Below are positions 27,483 to 35,615 of a stretch of 64,000 nucleotides of DNA, in pieces (the first letter of the stretch is position 1; every line of letters starts with the position of its first letter). A program made the translations under genes and the position numbers. The stretch is from Scytonema sp035967975 (lineage in GTDB: Bacteria > Cyanobacteriota > Cyanobacteriia > Cyanobacteriales > Nostocaceae): positions 59,259 to 123,258 of the forward strand of contig JAWQFQ010000002.1 in NCBI GenBank assembly GCA_035967975.1, written 5' to 3'. The notes under the pieces were generated by a model that did not search any database, was not told where the DNA came from, and was given only the letters and a program-made list of their open reading frames with translations.

Positions 27483-28586
27483 ATGGCTTCTATTAGTGTA
27501 AATCTACCGCAGCAATCTTATGAAATTGCGATCGCACCCAGTGGCTTGGATAAATTGGGCGAATACATGAGCAATCTCCAGCTTGGCAAGAAAGTGCTGG
27601 TGGTGTCTAACCCAATGATATTCAAACATTATGGTGAAAGGGCGATCGCATCTCTGGAATCTGCTGAATTTGAAGTTGCAACTTGTATACTGCAACCTGG
27701 GGAGCGTTACAAAACCCTAAATTCGGTACAGAAAATTTATGATACCGCCTTGGAAAACCGTATTGAACGTTCATCAACAATGGTGGCGTTGGGAGGTGGT
27801 GTTATTGGTGACATGACAGGTTTTGCAGCCGCAACGTGGTTGAGAGGAATTCACTTTGTACAAGTACCAACCTCTCTCCTATCTATGGTGGATGCGTCAA
27901 TAGGAGGTAAAACTGGTGTCAATCATCCTCAAGGAAAGAACTTGATAGGCGCATTTCATCAACCACGCTTAGTTTTAATTGACCCAGAAGTGATAAAAAC
28001 TTTACCGATGCGAGAGTTTCGTGCGGGAATGGCGGAAGTTATCAAATACGGTGTCATTTGGGACTCTCAATTGTTTAGCGAGATGGAAGAGAGTAAACGC
28101 CTTGACCAAATGCGCTACGTCAAACCGGAATTATTAGAAAGCATATTAACGCGTTCCTGTCAAGCAAAAGCTGATGTCGTCAGCAAAGATGAGAAAGAAG
28201 CTGGTCTGCGGGCAATACTCAATTATGGGCATACCATCGGTCATGCTGTCGAAAGCTTAACAGGATACCGAGTTGTGAATCACGGTGAAGCAGTTGCTAT
28301 TGGTATGGTCGCAGCCGGACAAATTGCAGTAGAACTACAGATGTGGCAGAAGGAAGAAACCGAACGCCAGCACGCCTTGATTCAAAAAACGGGTTTACCA
28401 ACTCAACTACCATCTGGCTTAGATATTGACGCTATTGTAGAGTCTTTGCAGCTCGATAAGAAAGTTAAAGCAGGTAAAGTCAGGTTTATTTTGCCAACAC
28501 AAATTGGTTCTGTCACAATTACTGATCAAGTACAATCGGATACAATTCGACAGGTGTTGAGGGGAATGATGGTTGAAGGGGTGTAG
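27483..28586 (+). CDS. aroB: 3-dehydroquinate synthase
   Basis: Second enzyme of the shikimate pathway: converts DAHP to 3-dehydroquinate using NAD and a divalent metal. Seen are the NAD-binding GGGVIGDMTGFAA, DASIGGKTGVNHPQGKNLIG, the metal ligands Glu in FRAGMAEVIKYG and His in NYGHTIGHAVE and NHGEAVAIGM. I start at ATG 27483 (MASISVNLPQQSYEI, 367 residues), where cyanobacterial AroB begins; the open frame reaches 27426 but that part has no homology pattern. The two NsiR1-like units follow. Confidence 0.96.
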   Translation: MASISVNLPQQSYEIAIAPSGLDKLGEYMSNLQLGKKVLVVSNPMIFKHYGERAIASLESAEFEVATCILQPGERYKTLNSVQKIYDTALENRIERSSTMVALGGGVIGDMTGFAAATWLRGIHFVQVPTSLLSMVDASIGGKTGVNHPQGKNLIGAFHQPRLVLIDPEVIKTLPMREFRAGMAEVIKYGVIWDSQLFSEMEESKRLDQMRYVKPELLESILTRSCQAKADVVSKDEKEAGLRAILNYGHTIGHAVESLTGYRVVNHGEAVAIGMVAAGQIAVELQMWQKEETERQHALIQKTGLPTQLPSGLDIDAIVESLQLDKKVKAGKVRFILPTQIGSVTITDQVQSDTIRQVLRGMMVEGV

Positions 28587-28637
28587 GGTGACCGGGTGTG
28601 GGGTAATTATTTATGATCAATTATTTTTCTCAATTCC

Positions 28638-28722
28638 TCCGGAAAGAGACAAACTTCTCTTGGAGATAAATATGGTAGATGCACCCTAATTGCCACCCTC
28701 GGTCAAAGACTGAGGGTTTTTT
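28638..28722 (+). ncRNA. nsiR1: NsiR1-like small RNA, copy 1, with DIF-type promoter
   Basis: TCCGGA at 28638-28643 stands where the -35 element of heterocyst-specific DIF promoters would be, followed by a GATAAAT -10-like stretch and, 34 bases after the T of TCCGGA, the conserved ATGGTAGATGCACCCTAATT. A nine-pair stem CCCTCGGTC-AAA-GACTGAGGG and six Ts (to 28722) form the terminator. The transcript would be about 50-60 nt. Copy 2 at 28900-28985 shares the motif, spacing and stem with compensatory base changes. NsiR1 of Nostoc PCC 7120 is a multicopy heterocyst small RNA; I infer homology from architecture, not from a search. Confidence 0.65.
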
Positions 28723-28750
28723 ATTTCTACAATTATTCAGTTATAAGGGC

Positions 28751-28873
28751 AATACGGTTGGTGTTAACAATATCTCATCCTTGAAGATCCCCCCAACCCC
28801 CTTAGAAAGGGGGCTTTATTCCCCCCTTTTGAAGGGGGGCTAGGGGGGATCAAGTCTTATCAGCAACCGTATT
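28751..28873. mobile_element. MITE-like element between the two small RNA copies
   Basis: About 123 bases bounded by AATACGGTTG (28751-28760) and its inverted complement CAACCGTATT (28864-28873). The interior holds GATCCCCCC, C/G-rich palindromes and CTAGGGGGGATC shared with 13601-13664 and 16909-16970. No coding capacity, so it would be a non-autonomous element. Confidence 0.65.
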
Positions 28874-28899
28874 AAGTTATTGCAACGAGAGGGAATTTT

Positions 28900-28985
28900 T
28901 CCGGATTAAAAGACACTTATGTCGGATACAGAGATGGTAGATGCACCCTAATTACTTCCCTCAGTCTGTGGCTGAGGGTTTTTTT
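28900..28985 (+). ncRNA. nsiR1: NsiR1-like small RNA, copy 2, with DIF-type promoter
   Basis: TCCGGA at 28900-28905, then 34 bases later (28934) ATGGTAGATGCACCCTAATT exactly as in copy 1. The terminator is CCCTCAGTC-TGT-GGCTGAGGG plus seven Ts. Compared with copy 1 the stem changes G-T to A-T and T-A to T-G, keeping all nine pairs; the loop differs entirely. Conservation of the -35 motif, spacing, core and structure but not of intervening sequence indicates selection on an RNA. Confidence 0.65.
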
Positions 28986-29039
28986 ATTAGGAGTGTGAGG
29001 AAAAGTTTTCACTACACCCCATACCCCATACCCTACACC

Positions 29040-29255
29040 CTATTGAAGCAAGCTAGGTGCTAACAAAAGAGCATAAAAAATAAAGCCAAATAGTAAAGTT
29101 GTTAAAGCAGTAAAAATATAGCTGAGGCACATCAATAAGCCATCGGATTCAATGGTAGCTATGGCTAAGAGTAATATCCCTACTGTGGGAATGGGATTTG
29201 TGAGCGGAACTGGGGAAATAAGTAAGATTGCTAACCAAGAGATACAAAGACCATT
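29040..29255 (-). pseudogene. ExoD-family fragment (C-terminal part)
   Basis: A 71-codon open stretch ending in TAG translates to a hydrophobic sequence with LISPVPLTNPIPTVGILLLA, then IESDGLLMCL and a final long membrane helix. This is the pattern of the C-terminal half of ExoD exopolysaccharide-synthesis membrane proteins. There is no start codon at its 5' end: homology stops at 29255 where a tandem AATTATG repeat begins, with an in-frame stop soon after. I read it as the remnant of a truncated gene. Confidence 0.55.
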
Positions 29256-29290
29256 AGGAATTATGAATTATGAATTATGAATTATGAATT
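29256..29290. repeat. AATTATG heptamer tandem repeat
   Basis: Four to five copies of the heptamer ATTATGA, at the exact point where the ExoD-like homology is lost. It may mark the deletion or replacement that truncated that gene. Confidence 0.8.
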
Positions 29291-29312
29291 GAGTTAATTC
29301 ATCAATTATTAT

Positions 29313-30194
29313 TCATGTTTTATCAGATGGGACTATTACAGATAACGCTTTAGGTACCACACGGAAATGTGCGGGAGTGTAAGTTGTAATTTCACCATCG
29401 GTATTGATAGGATATGGTTTATGTGTGTAAACTTCAATTTCCTGACAGCACATTGAGCGAACACCTTGCCAGTGAATGTGTCGTCCGCGTCGCATAGCAG
29501 GTAGTAAGGGAATCATTTGCCACCAGTGCTCGATTTCCAAACTATACAAATCCAATCTTTGATCGTCAATAGTGGCATCATGAACGACTGCCATACCACC
29601 ACCATAATATCGACCATTGCCTATAGCAATTTGTACTGTTTTGATGACAGTTGACTTGCCATTAATGCGAATTTCTGCCTCGAACGGTCGAGCTTTCCAA
29701 ATCACTCGTACAGCAGTGATAAAGTAGGCAAAAATTCCCCAACGTCGCTTAGTTTGTTTATTCAGCCGCCTGGTAATGTTCACGCTTAGTCCTAAGCTTG
29801 CGACATTGAAAAAGTATTTTCCATTTACTAAACCTAAATCTATGTGTCTTACTGTACCAGTGGCAATAATTTTGCAAGCTTCAGGTACGGAATTTGGAAT
29901 ATCTAAAGTCCTCGCTAGATCGTTGGCAGTTCCTAAGGGTAAGATTCCTAAGGGTAAGCGTGTTTCTACCAAAGCATCTACGGCTGCATTGAGTGTCCCA
30001 TCACCACCACCAATGATGACTATGTCAACGTTTTGCTGGTGGTGTAGAATAACTTCATGCATATGCTGAGGATATTCAACTGACTCCTGAATTAAATTAA
30101 AGCCCAAGTCTTTGAGACAGCGAACTACTTCAGGTAAGCGCTTCTCTCCTTGGCGGGCTTGACGATTGACTAACAGCAGTGCGCGGTTTCTCAT
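29313..30194 (-). CDS. Lipid kinase of the diacylglycerol kinase family (YegS/BmrU-like)
   Basis: Soluble or membrane-associated lipid kinase, 293 residues. N-terminal catalytic domain with GGGDGTLNAAVDAL (nucleotide-binding) and LGILPLGTANDLARTL; C-terminal beta-sandwich with GNGRYYGGGM and INTDGEI. These are diagnostic for the DAGK catalytic family that phosphorylates diacylglycerol or related lipids. ATG start at 30194. Lipid substrate uncertain. It is monocistronic, downstream of the higBA pair on the same strand by about 225 bases. Confidence 0.92.
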   Translation of the reverse strand: MRNRALLLVNRQARQGEKRLPEVVRCLKDLGFNLIQESVEYPQHMHEVILHHQQNVDIVIIGGGDGTLNAAVDALVETRLPLGILPLGTANDLARTLDIPNSVPEACKIIATGTVRHIDLGLVNGKYFFNVASLGLSVNITRRLNKQTKRRWGIFAYFITAVRVIWKARPFEAEIRINGKSTVIKTVQIAIGNGRYYGGGMAVVHDATIDDQRLDLYSLEIEHWWQMIPLLPAMRRGRHIHWQGVRSMCCQEIEVYTHKPYPINTDGEITTYTPAHFRVVPKALSVIVPSDKT

Positions 30195-30419
30195 TTGCTG
30201 AGGTATGGTTGGTAGTTAGGACGCCATAATGATCTATTTCTTATTATCTGCTACAGGTTCTAGTTTCTGAATCAATAAATATTAAACCGCAGATGAACGC
30301 AGATGTAGAGGTGCTCTGAGCGGCTGTTAGGATAAATGATAATAATTGACTTATGCAGGAGGGGAATAGCACATTTGATTGATTGTGAAGAAAGTTTAAT
30401 GCTTTTCAAGGTTCGGTAT

Positions 30420-31520
30420 CTAACTCTTAAAACAAAAACTCTCCTTTAAATTATTCATCCAAGACAGAGGAATTAAATTATCGTGTTGCAAGCGCCCCAC
30501 AACAATACCGGGGTGAATACCGATACGTTTTGCAAAATCAATTACATCAGTGTTAGATTTAAGTTCTGCGAATTCTCCTTCGTACTCAGGTGGGATTAAA
30601 AATTCTCGCGCCCATTGATCTGCTTCACGTTCTGGTTCTGATGCTAATTTTTCTCCATTATCCCATTCATCCAAAAAAATGTTTTCTTTCTTATGAAGCA
30701 GGATATGTGCTGCTTCATGGAAGAAATTAAACCAGAAGCGGTCATTGGTTTTACCGTAAAGTGAAAGTTGAATCAGTGCCTTGTGGGAGTTTAACCACCG
30801 AGCGACACCACTGACGTGCGATCGCTTAATTGATGGTACTAAAACAAGCACAACCCCTGCTTCCCGGCACAGTTGTTGCATCTGTGGTTCAAATTCCTCT
30901 AATGGTAATATTGTTAAAGAGCGAATTGAGCGCACCACTTTTTCAAATTTTGGTTTACTGTATTTAGGGCAATCTAGTTTTTCTGCCTGTATTTCACCCA
31001 AACGCAACCAAGCGGAAATAGCACCAACATCACTTTGTTCTGGGCGGGTGCGACGAAAAGAAGCTTCCATCCCCGCATAATAACTTCGCCACTCTTCTGG
31101 CGAAGCCACACCGAAAAAATGGAGTAACTTTTTTACCAAACCAGGTTTATTCTTGGCGATTAAATGGCACTTGGGAATTATACCAAGGTTCATCAATTCT
31201 TTGACTGGTAAGTTATCTAACCAAGGTGTCCACCCCTTTAAACGGATTTCTTCTTCTTTCCTTGCTAAAGCAGCGCGATATTGGGCTTCACGATTGAGCC
31301 AAAATCCTGCTGTACTCCCCAAAACCCGTTCCAGTTTTAAGGCTGTTTCTTCATTGATAGGTGCTTTGCCATTAATCAACTGGCTCACATGTTTGGTGGT
31401 GTAGCCTAATCTCTCTGCTAATTGTACTTGTGTCCAATCACGCTCTTCTAAAAAATCAGCAATGGTATCACCAGGGGGAGATACCCAATCTGGAGTAAAG
31501 GCACGGGTTGTCTCAGTCAT
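30420..31520 (-). CDS. higA: HigA-type antitoxin with ImmA/IrrE-like metallopeptidase domain
   Basis: 366 residues. An XRE helix-turn-helix of HigA type (about 15-75; DWTQVQLAERLGYTTKHVSQ, LINGKAPINEETALKLERV) is joined to a large C-terminal domain with the zinc-peptidase motif HEAAH near residue 267. I use ATG 31520 (MTETTRAFTP), seven bases after GGAG; the open frame goes on upstream inside the toxin gene. The start overlaps the toxin stop by eight bases, indicating translational coupling. It should repress the module and neutralise the toxin; the peptidase domain could allow self- or partner cleavage, which is inference. Confidence 0.85.
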   Translation of the reverse strand: MTETTRAFTPDWVSPPGDTIADFLEERDWTQVQLAERLGYTTKHVSQLINGKAPINEETALKLERVLGSTAGFWLNREAQYRAALARKEEEIRLKGWTPWLDNLPVKELMNLGIIPKCHLIAKNKPGLVKKLLHFFGVASPEEWRSYYAGMEASFRRTRPEQSDVGAISAWLRLGEIQAEKLDCPKYSKPKFEKVVRSIRSLTILPLEEFEPQMQQLCREAGVVLVLVPSIKRSHVSGVARWLNSHKALIQLSLYGKTNDRFWFNFFHEAAHILLHKKENIFLDEWDNGEKLASEPEREADQWAREFLIPPEYEGEFAELKSNTDVIDFAKRIGIHPGIVVGRLQHDNLIPLSWMNNLKESFCFKS

Positions 31521-31842
31521 GGTAATCTCCAATGAAAACAATACAAACAGCAGTAACTTTTGACCAATCAATACTTCCATTCTCAGTAAGAGGAATGGGG
31601 TTGTTGTCTGGCTTAAATACAAGTCGTTTACCACCTTCCAGGTCTACTGCAAATTCACCTGCTCGATCTCCTTTTAAAGGATGGGGACGACCCATAACTA
31701 ATTCTGTGACACAACTAACAGCAGCAAGATCCGCCAATCTAGTTGTCAATTTCTTGGTACACGTTGTACCCAATTTTCTTTGTGCTAGTTTTTCTTGCTC
31801 GCATAGGTTTTGCAGTTTGTGGTCAGCGAAGGTAATTTTCAT
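31513..31842 (-). CDS. higB: HigB-like toxin (RelE/ParE superfamily)
   Basis: 109-residue putative mRNA interferase. The N terminus MKITFADHKLQNLCEQEKLA, central HPLKGDRAGEFAVDLEGGKRLVF and C-terminal CIVFIGDYHD match the RelE/HigB fold of plasmid-maintenance killer proteins, where the basic and aromatic residues of the beta sheet act on ribosome-bound mRNA. It precedes the antitoxin gene, the reverse of most modules but typical of higBA. A palindrome lies 21 bases before its ATG. Confidence 0.82.
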   Translation of the reverse strand: MKITFADHKLQNLCEQEKLAQRKLGTTCTKKLTTRLADLAAVSCVTELVMGRPHPLKGDRAGEFAVDLEGGKRLVFKPDNNPIPLTENGSIDWSKVTAVCIVFIGDYHD

Positions 31843-31862
31843 GCATTAGTATACTAAGATAA

Positions 31863-31881
31863 GTTTACCATTTTGGTAAAC
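31863..31881. promoter_or_regulatory. Palindromic operator upstream of higBA
   Basis: GTTTACC-ATTTT-GGTAAAC, a perfect seven-base inverted repeat with a five-base spacer, 21 bases upstream of the toxin ATG. Between it and the gene lies TATACT, a good -10 box. The layout fits autorepression by the HigA helix-turn-helix domain. Confidence 0.65.
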
Positions 31882-32591
31882 AAACGTGTTATGACCAGAC
31901 AAGATATCATATCAACTAATACTTTGATGGAAGACCATCAACTAACCCTAGTACGGTAATCTGCTTAAAAGGGGCTTTTTGATGATTTGACAAAAACAGA
32001 ATTATGTGGATAAGTTAAAACGCCTATTTCAGGCTAAATTTTTGGGTGTAGTTTTTAGCGATTCTCCTTCGGAGACGCTACGCGAACGCATAAAACCTAA
32101 GCGCCTAAAAGTTCGATTTACACGGGTTACATATCTTGCATTTTATGTCAAATACTTCTACTTGACCGGCGCTCTAGTCTCATACCCTGATCTCAATCAT
32201 AAGAGACTTCCAAATCAAAAAGTCTTCAAATATTTTTTGTGATACGGACGTCTCACCTATCTGTGGTCAGGGAGTAGGTGCAGACGCCCGCTTCACAAGA
32301 TAGAGAATTTATTTCTTGGAAATCCCTTAACTAATAATTTAAGTAAATATACTGATGATTCGGATTTAAGAAAAATTATAATGAGGTACTGATATCTCTA
32401 CCCCCTGAAAATTGTCTCAAAAACAGTCTTTTTCGACACCCTGCAATTAAAGACAATGATTGTTATCTACTAATTATATGTATAAGTAAATTTTATGAAC
32501 TTTATTCAGCTTTTCGTGAATAAGATTTACGGAATGACTAGGATTTACACTGTAGCACAAGTATTAGGCAAAGTAATTACGCAAAGAGCCG
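31882..32591. other. Intergenic region with dispersed repeat and hairpin
   Basis: About 710 bases. At 32059-32092 there is the repeat GCGATTCTCCTTCGGAGAC followed by GCTACGCGAACGC; related copies occur at 43748-43800 and 54165-54210. At 32249-32286 CGTCTCACCTA and TAGGTGCAGACG form an 11-pair stem with one bulge. A 78-codon open frame across the first repeat (32006-32242) has no protein-like features and is not called. No RNA gene recognised. Confidence 0.5.
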
Positions 32592-33362
32592 ATGAGCGCA
32601 ACTAGCTACCGCCGCATTGTTATAGGGGATGTACACGGTCATTATGAAGGTTTGATGACATTGCTGGATGCGATCGCCCCTACCTCAGACGACAAAGTTT
32701 ATTTCCTTGGAGATTTAATAGATCGCGGACCCCAAAGCTCACAAGTCGTAAATTTTGTCAAGGATAGTCCCTACCAATGCTTGTTGGGGAATCACGAGCA
32801 AATGTTATTAAACATTCTGACGAATGGACAAGTCCCTACCCCAGCTGTACAAGCGTGGCTATATAGTGGTGGACAAGCAACGGTAGCTAGTTACGAACAA
32901 GCCACGGTACCTCATGACCATTTAGAATGGTTCAAATCTTTACCCACCTATCTTGATTTAGGTGATATTCTATTGGCGCACGCTGGTGTTGACCCCTCAA
33001 TCCCTTTAGAACAACAAACCTCAGAACAGCTTTGTTGGGTGCGGGACAAGTTTCATAGTATGGAAAAACCCTATTTCTCCGACAAGCTGATTATTGTTGG
33101 TCACACTATCACTTTTACCTTACCTGGTGTTGCTCCCGGTAGATTGGCAAAAGGACAAGGATGGTTAGATATAGATACTGGGGCTTACCATTCCCGAAGT
33201 GGATGGCTAACGGGACTAGATGTGACTAATCAGAAAGTTTATCAAGTTAATATCCACAATTATCGTTGCCGCATCTTACCATTAGAAGAAATTGTAACAA
33301 CTATAGATCCCGTTCAAGTTGAACTTGAACGCTGCAACAGACGACGGGGTTTGGTTGGATAG
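32592..33362 (+). CDS. Metallophosphoesterase, PPP-type protein phosphatase
   Basis: 256 residues of the calcineurin-like/bacterial PPP family. All metal-ligand motifs are present: GDVHGHYEGL, GDLIDRGPQS and GNHEQM, with the later His in LAHAGVD and GHT. Such enzymes remove phosphate from Ser/Thr/Tyr or act on dinucleotides (PrpA/ApaH relatives). ATG start at 32592. It is convergent with the M48 peptidase gene through a tandem-repeat block. Confidence 0.88.
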   Translation: MSATSYRRIVIGDVHGHYEGLMTLLDAIAPTSDDKVYFLGDLIDRGPQSSQVVNFVKDSPYQCLLGNHEQMLLNILTNGQVPTPAVQAWLYSGGQATVASYEQATVPHDHLEWFKSLPTYLDLGDILLAHAGVDPSIPLEQQTSEQLCWVRDKFHSMEKPYFSDKLIIVGHTITFTLPGVAPGRLAKGQGWLDIDTGAYHSRSGWLTGLDVTNQKVYQVNIHNYRCRILPLEEIVTTIDPVQVELERCNRRRGLVG

Positions 33363-33474
33363 TGGATGTAGATAGTGGTTAGTAGATAGTGGTTAGTAGA
33401 TAGTGGTTTGTGGATAGTGGTTAGTAGTTCCGTCTAGCAACTAACAATTAACAACTATCTACTAACAATATTAC
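33361..33474. repeat. Tandem repeats of GATAGTGGTTAGTA type
   Basis: Several copies of TAGATAGTGG and GTTAGTAG, then complementary CTAACAATTAACAACTATC units, filling the gap between two convergent genes and able to fold as a long imperfect hairpin. Same class as 9089-9173. Confidence 0.75.
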
Positions 33475-34331
33475 GATCGCACTAATGGGCGTATATTTGC
33501 TTGATAGGTATTTTTGTCCAAACCAGCGTTTCCATTGCTGGGTTGGGCTTTGATAGCACGTTCGAGGGATTGAATGCGATCGCTTGTTGCGGGGTGGGTA
33601 CTCAAAAATGTAGGAACACCAGAACGACTTTTGAGAAGCTTTTGCATGAAGGATACCATTCCTGATTGGGCATAACCAGATCTTGTCAACGTTCTCAGTC
33701 CCCTTCTATCAGCATCATATTCATCTTCACGACTGCGGGGACGATTGAGAGCTAAATCGACACCAAGCGCTATGGCTTGATTGCGGTCTAGCCCTGTTGC
33801 TGTTGCGACACTACTAGCGACTGCTTTTTGGCGCATCTGTTTAACTAAGTGTTTCCCACCAATATGACCAATTTCATGGGCGATGACACTTGCAAGTTCT
33901 GCTTCATTTTCTGCAGTTTTTAGCAAACCCGTGTTTACGTATACAAAGCCGCCCAATGTAGCAAAAGCGTTGATACCATCATCTTGAACGACTTGAAAGG
34001 TGTAGGGGATATCTGGGCGATCGCTATTAGCCGCTAGACGTTTACCAAGTCTTTCGACATACCTATTCACTTCTGAATTCTGGTAAAGCCGAACTTCGCT
34101 GCTTAACAACTGTTTGTTAATCTGTCTACCAATATCCACTTCTTGACGAGGAGATATATTAGAAAGCTGAATGACTTGAACGCCTTGCATAAGAATAGGT
34201 AGCCAATCCACAGCTTGTGATGGCGTTTGTATATTCAAACACAAAGCTAATGAAACAACTCCGGAAATCAACGGATAAAACCAGGAGCGTCGAGAAATAC
34301 GAAGGTTTATAGAAAATCGCTTCCAATTCAT
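33471..34331 (-). CDS. M48-family zinc metalloprotease, secreted or anchored
   Basis: 286 residues. An N-terminal hydrophobic signal or anchor (about 18-36) is followed by the M48 domain: the region before the active site is ISPRQEVDIGRQINKQLL, the zinc motif HEIGH lies at about residues 149-153, and the third ligand Glu is in the EDEYDADRRGL segment. Similar to BepA/LoiP-type envelope proteases, without TPRs. It starts at ATG 34331 and is divergent from the DUF4330 gene. Envelope quality control is the likely role, by family. Confidence 0.9.
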   Translation of the reverse strand: MNWKRFSINLRISRRSWFYPLISGVVSLALCLNIQTPSQAVDWLPILMQGVQVIQLSNISPRQEVDIGRQINKQLLSSEVRLYQNSEVNRYVERLGKRLAANSDRPDIPYTFQVVQDDGINAFATLGGFVYVNTGLLKTAENEAELASVIAHEIGHIGGKHLVKQMRQKAVASSVATATGLDRNQAIALGVDLALNRPRSREDEYDADRRGLRTLTRSGYAQSGMVSFMQKLLKSRSGVPTFLSTHPATSDRIQSLERAIKAQPSNGNAGLDKNTYQANIRPLVRS

Positions 34332-34456
34332 ACAATAATCCGGTTTGGGTAAACTTTTGGTAGAAGTAAAACTAAGAGACGAATTTATATCTCTATGAGT
34401 TGCATTCTATGCTCGTTACCCACTAGTATCGTCTTTTTTCTGACTAAGAGGTACGG

Positions 34457-34483
34457 TTAAAACAGTCAACCAGACCGTTTTAA
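34457..34483. promoter_or_regulatory. Imperfect palindrome in a divergent promoter region
   Basis: TTAAAACAGTC-AACCA-GACCGTTTTAA: 11-base arms with one mismatch and a five-base spacer, in the gap between the leftward M48 protease gene and the rightward DUF4330 gene. It could bind a dimeric regulator shared by both. No known consensus recognised. Confidence 0.4.
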
Positions 34484-34620
34484 GTTGACAAGTTATGATA
34501 AAATGTCGCATGATTACAGTCCCCAACCGCTTTTAATAACTACACCCTAGGCAAAAGTACTGCGTACCTAATCAACTCACATACAAAAAATTGCCCTGCT
34601 TTCATCAGGAAAAACATATT

Positions 34621-35154
34621 ATGGCTATTTTAGATTCAAAAGGTCGTTTATTTGGTAAGGTCAACATCCTAGATTTTGGTGCTTTACTGGTCATTCTACT
34701 AGTGATATTCGGCATCTTCTTCTTTCCAGGTGGGTCTGGTTCCGTCGCTCAAGTCGGTACTCAAACAGTACCCATTGAAGTAGATTTAATTGTGAGAGGA
34801 TTGAATGTACGAGACCCCGAAAAATTATTTGACCAAGGATTTAAAAAGGGTGGGAAAACCAAAGTTATCATCCGCAATCAACCCTACGGAACAATTGATG
34901 TTAAATCAGTTCAAGTTTTACCTAGAACTTTATTAATTACCCAACCAGATGGTTCCGTCAAGGAATTACCAGATATAAGAGAGAATATCTTCAGCACTGA
35001 TATGCTTGTCACCTTACAAGGCAAAGCTCAAATCACCGAAGAAGGACCCGTATTGGGTAACAGCAAAGTGAAAATTGGAATGCCTATTGAGTTAGATGGC
35101 TTTAACTACAACTTCAATTCTTCAATTATTGATGTTCGATTGAAAGATAAGTAA
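34621..35154 (+). CDS. DUF4330 membrane-anchored protein
   Basis: 177 residues from the ATG at 34621 (MAILDSKGRLFGKVNILDFG); the frame is open ten codons upstream but the conserved N terminus begins here. One transmembrane helix (about 16-35, ALLVILLVIFGIFFFPG) and a beta-rich soluble domain with a segment VDLIVRGLNVRDPEKLFDQG. This is the DUF4330 family, common in cyanobacteria, with no established function. Divergent from the M48 protease gene. Confidence 0.85.
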   Translation: MAILDSKGRLFGKVNILDFGALLVILLVIFGIFFFPGGSGSVAQVGTQTVPIEVDLIVRGLNVRDPEKLFDQGFKKGGKTKVIIRNQPYGTIDVKSVQVLPRTLLITQPDGSVKELPDIRENIFSTDMLVTLQGKAQITEEGPVLGNSKVKIGMPIELDGFNYNFNSSIIDVRLKDK

Positions 35155-35200
35155 ACACCACGAAGTTGATATAGAGCAGTCCTAAATGAAATGTGAGGAC

Positions 35201-35316
35201 TGCTAATAGCTAATGGCTAATAGCTATTAGTAAACAAGCCATTAACCATTAGCCATTAACCATTAGCCATTAACCATTAACCATTAACCATTAGCCATTA
35301 GCCATTAACAACTAAA
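35201..35316. repeat. Heptanucleotide tandem repeat (STRR)
   Basis: About a dozen CATTAAC/CATTAGC heptamers preceded by complementary TAATGGC/TAATAGC units, so the block may form a hairpin after the DUF4330 gene. The region from here to 35615 otherwise holds no recognisable gene. Confidence 0.8.
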
Positions 35317-35615
35317 GTGTAAAAAATTACTCTCCCTTTCTTAAAAAGAGAGAGTATTGCCATGCCGCTCTAGTGTGTTATTCACAATATTTCTACGAAA
35401 TTTCAGATTGCGACTAGTACCCAAAGATGAATTATAATAAAACCTCACATCGACCAAAAACACGTTGCCTAGGCTCACACGACTGGAATAGTTTTTGCAT
35501 TCCTGGAGTGCAAAGACAAGGTTAAACGCTAGTTATAAAGGCTCTTAAAACAGCCGTGTTGTGTTCCTCCGTGAGCCAAAGTTACACGGTTTCCACACTT
35601 CAAGGGAGTTTTTAG

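Noticed and set aside
30420..31634. A longer HigA starting at 31634
   Set aside because: The extra 38 residues lie antisense-free inside the toxin gene in another frame and have no homology; ATG 31520 has a proper GGAG site.
32006..32242. A 78-codon open frame on the plus strand
   Set aside because: It runs across a dispersed repeat (TTCTCCTTCGGAGAC), has no ribosome-binding site, and the translation shows no domain-like pattern.
24836..35316. Regular heptamer repeats that might be taken for CRISPR arrays
   Set aside because: Units are seven bases with no unique spacers and no cas genes nearby; they are STRR tandem repeats.
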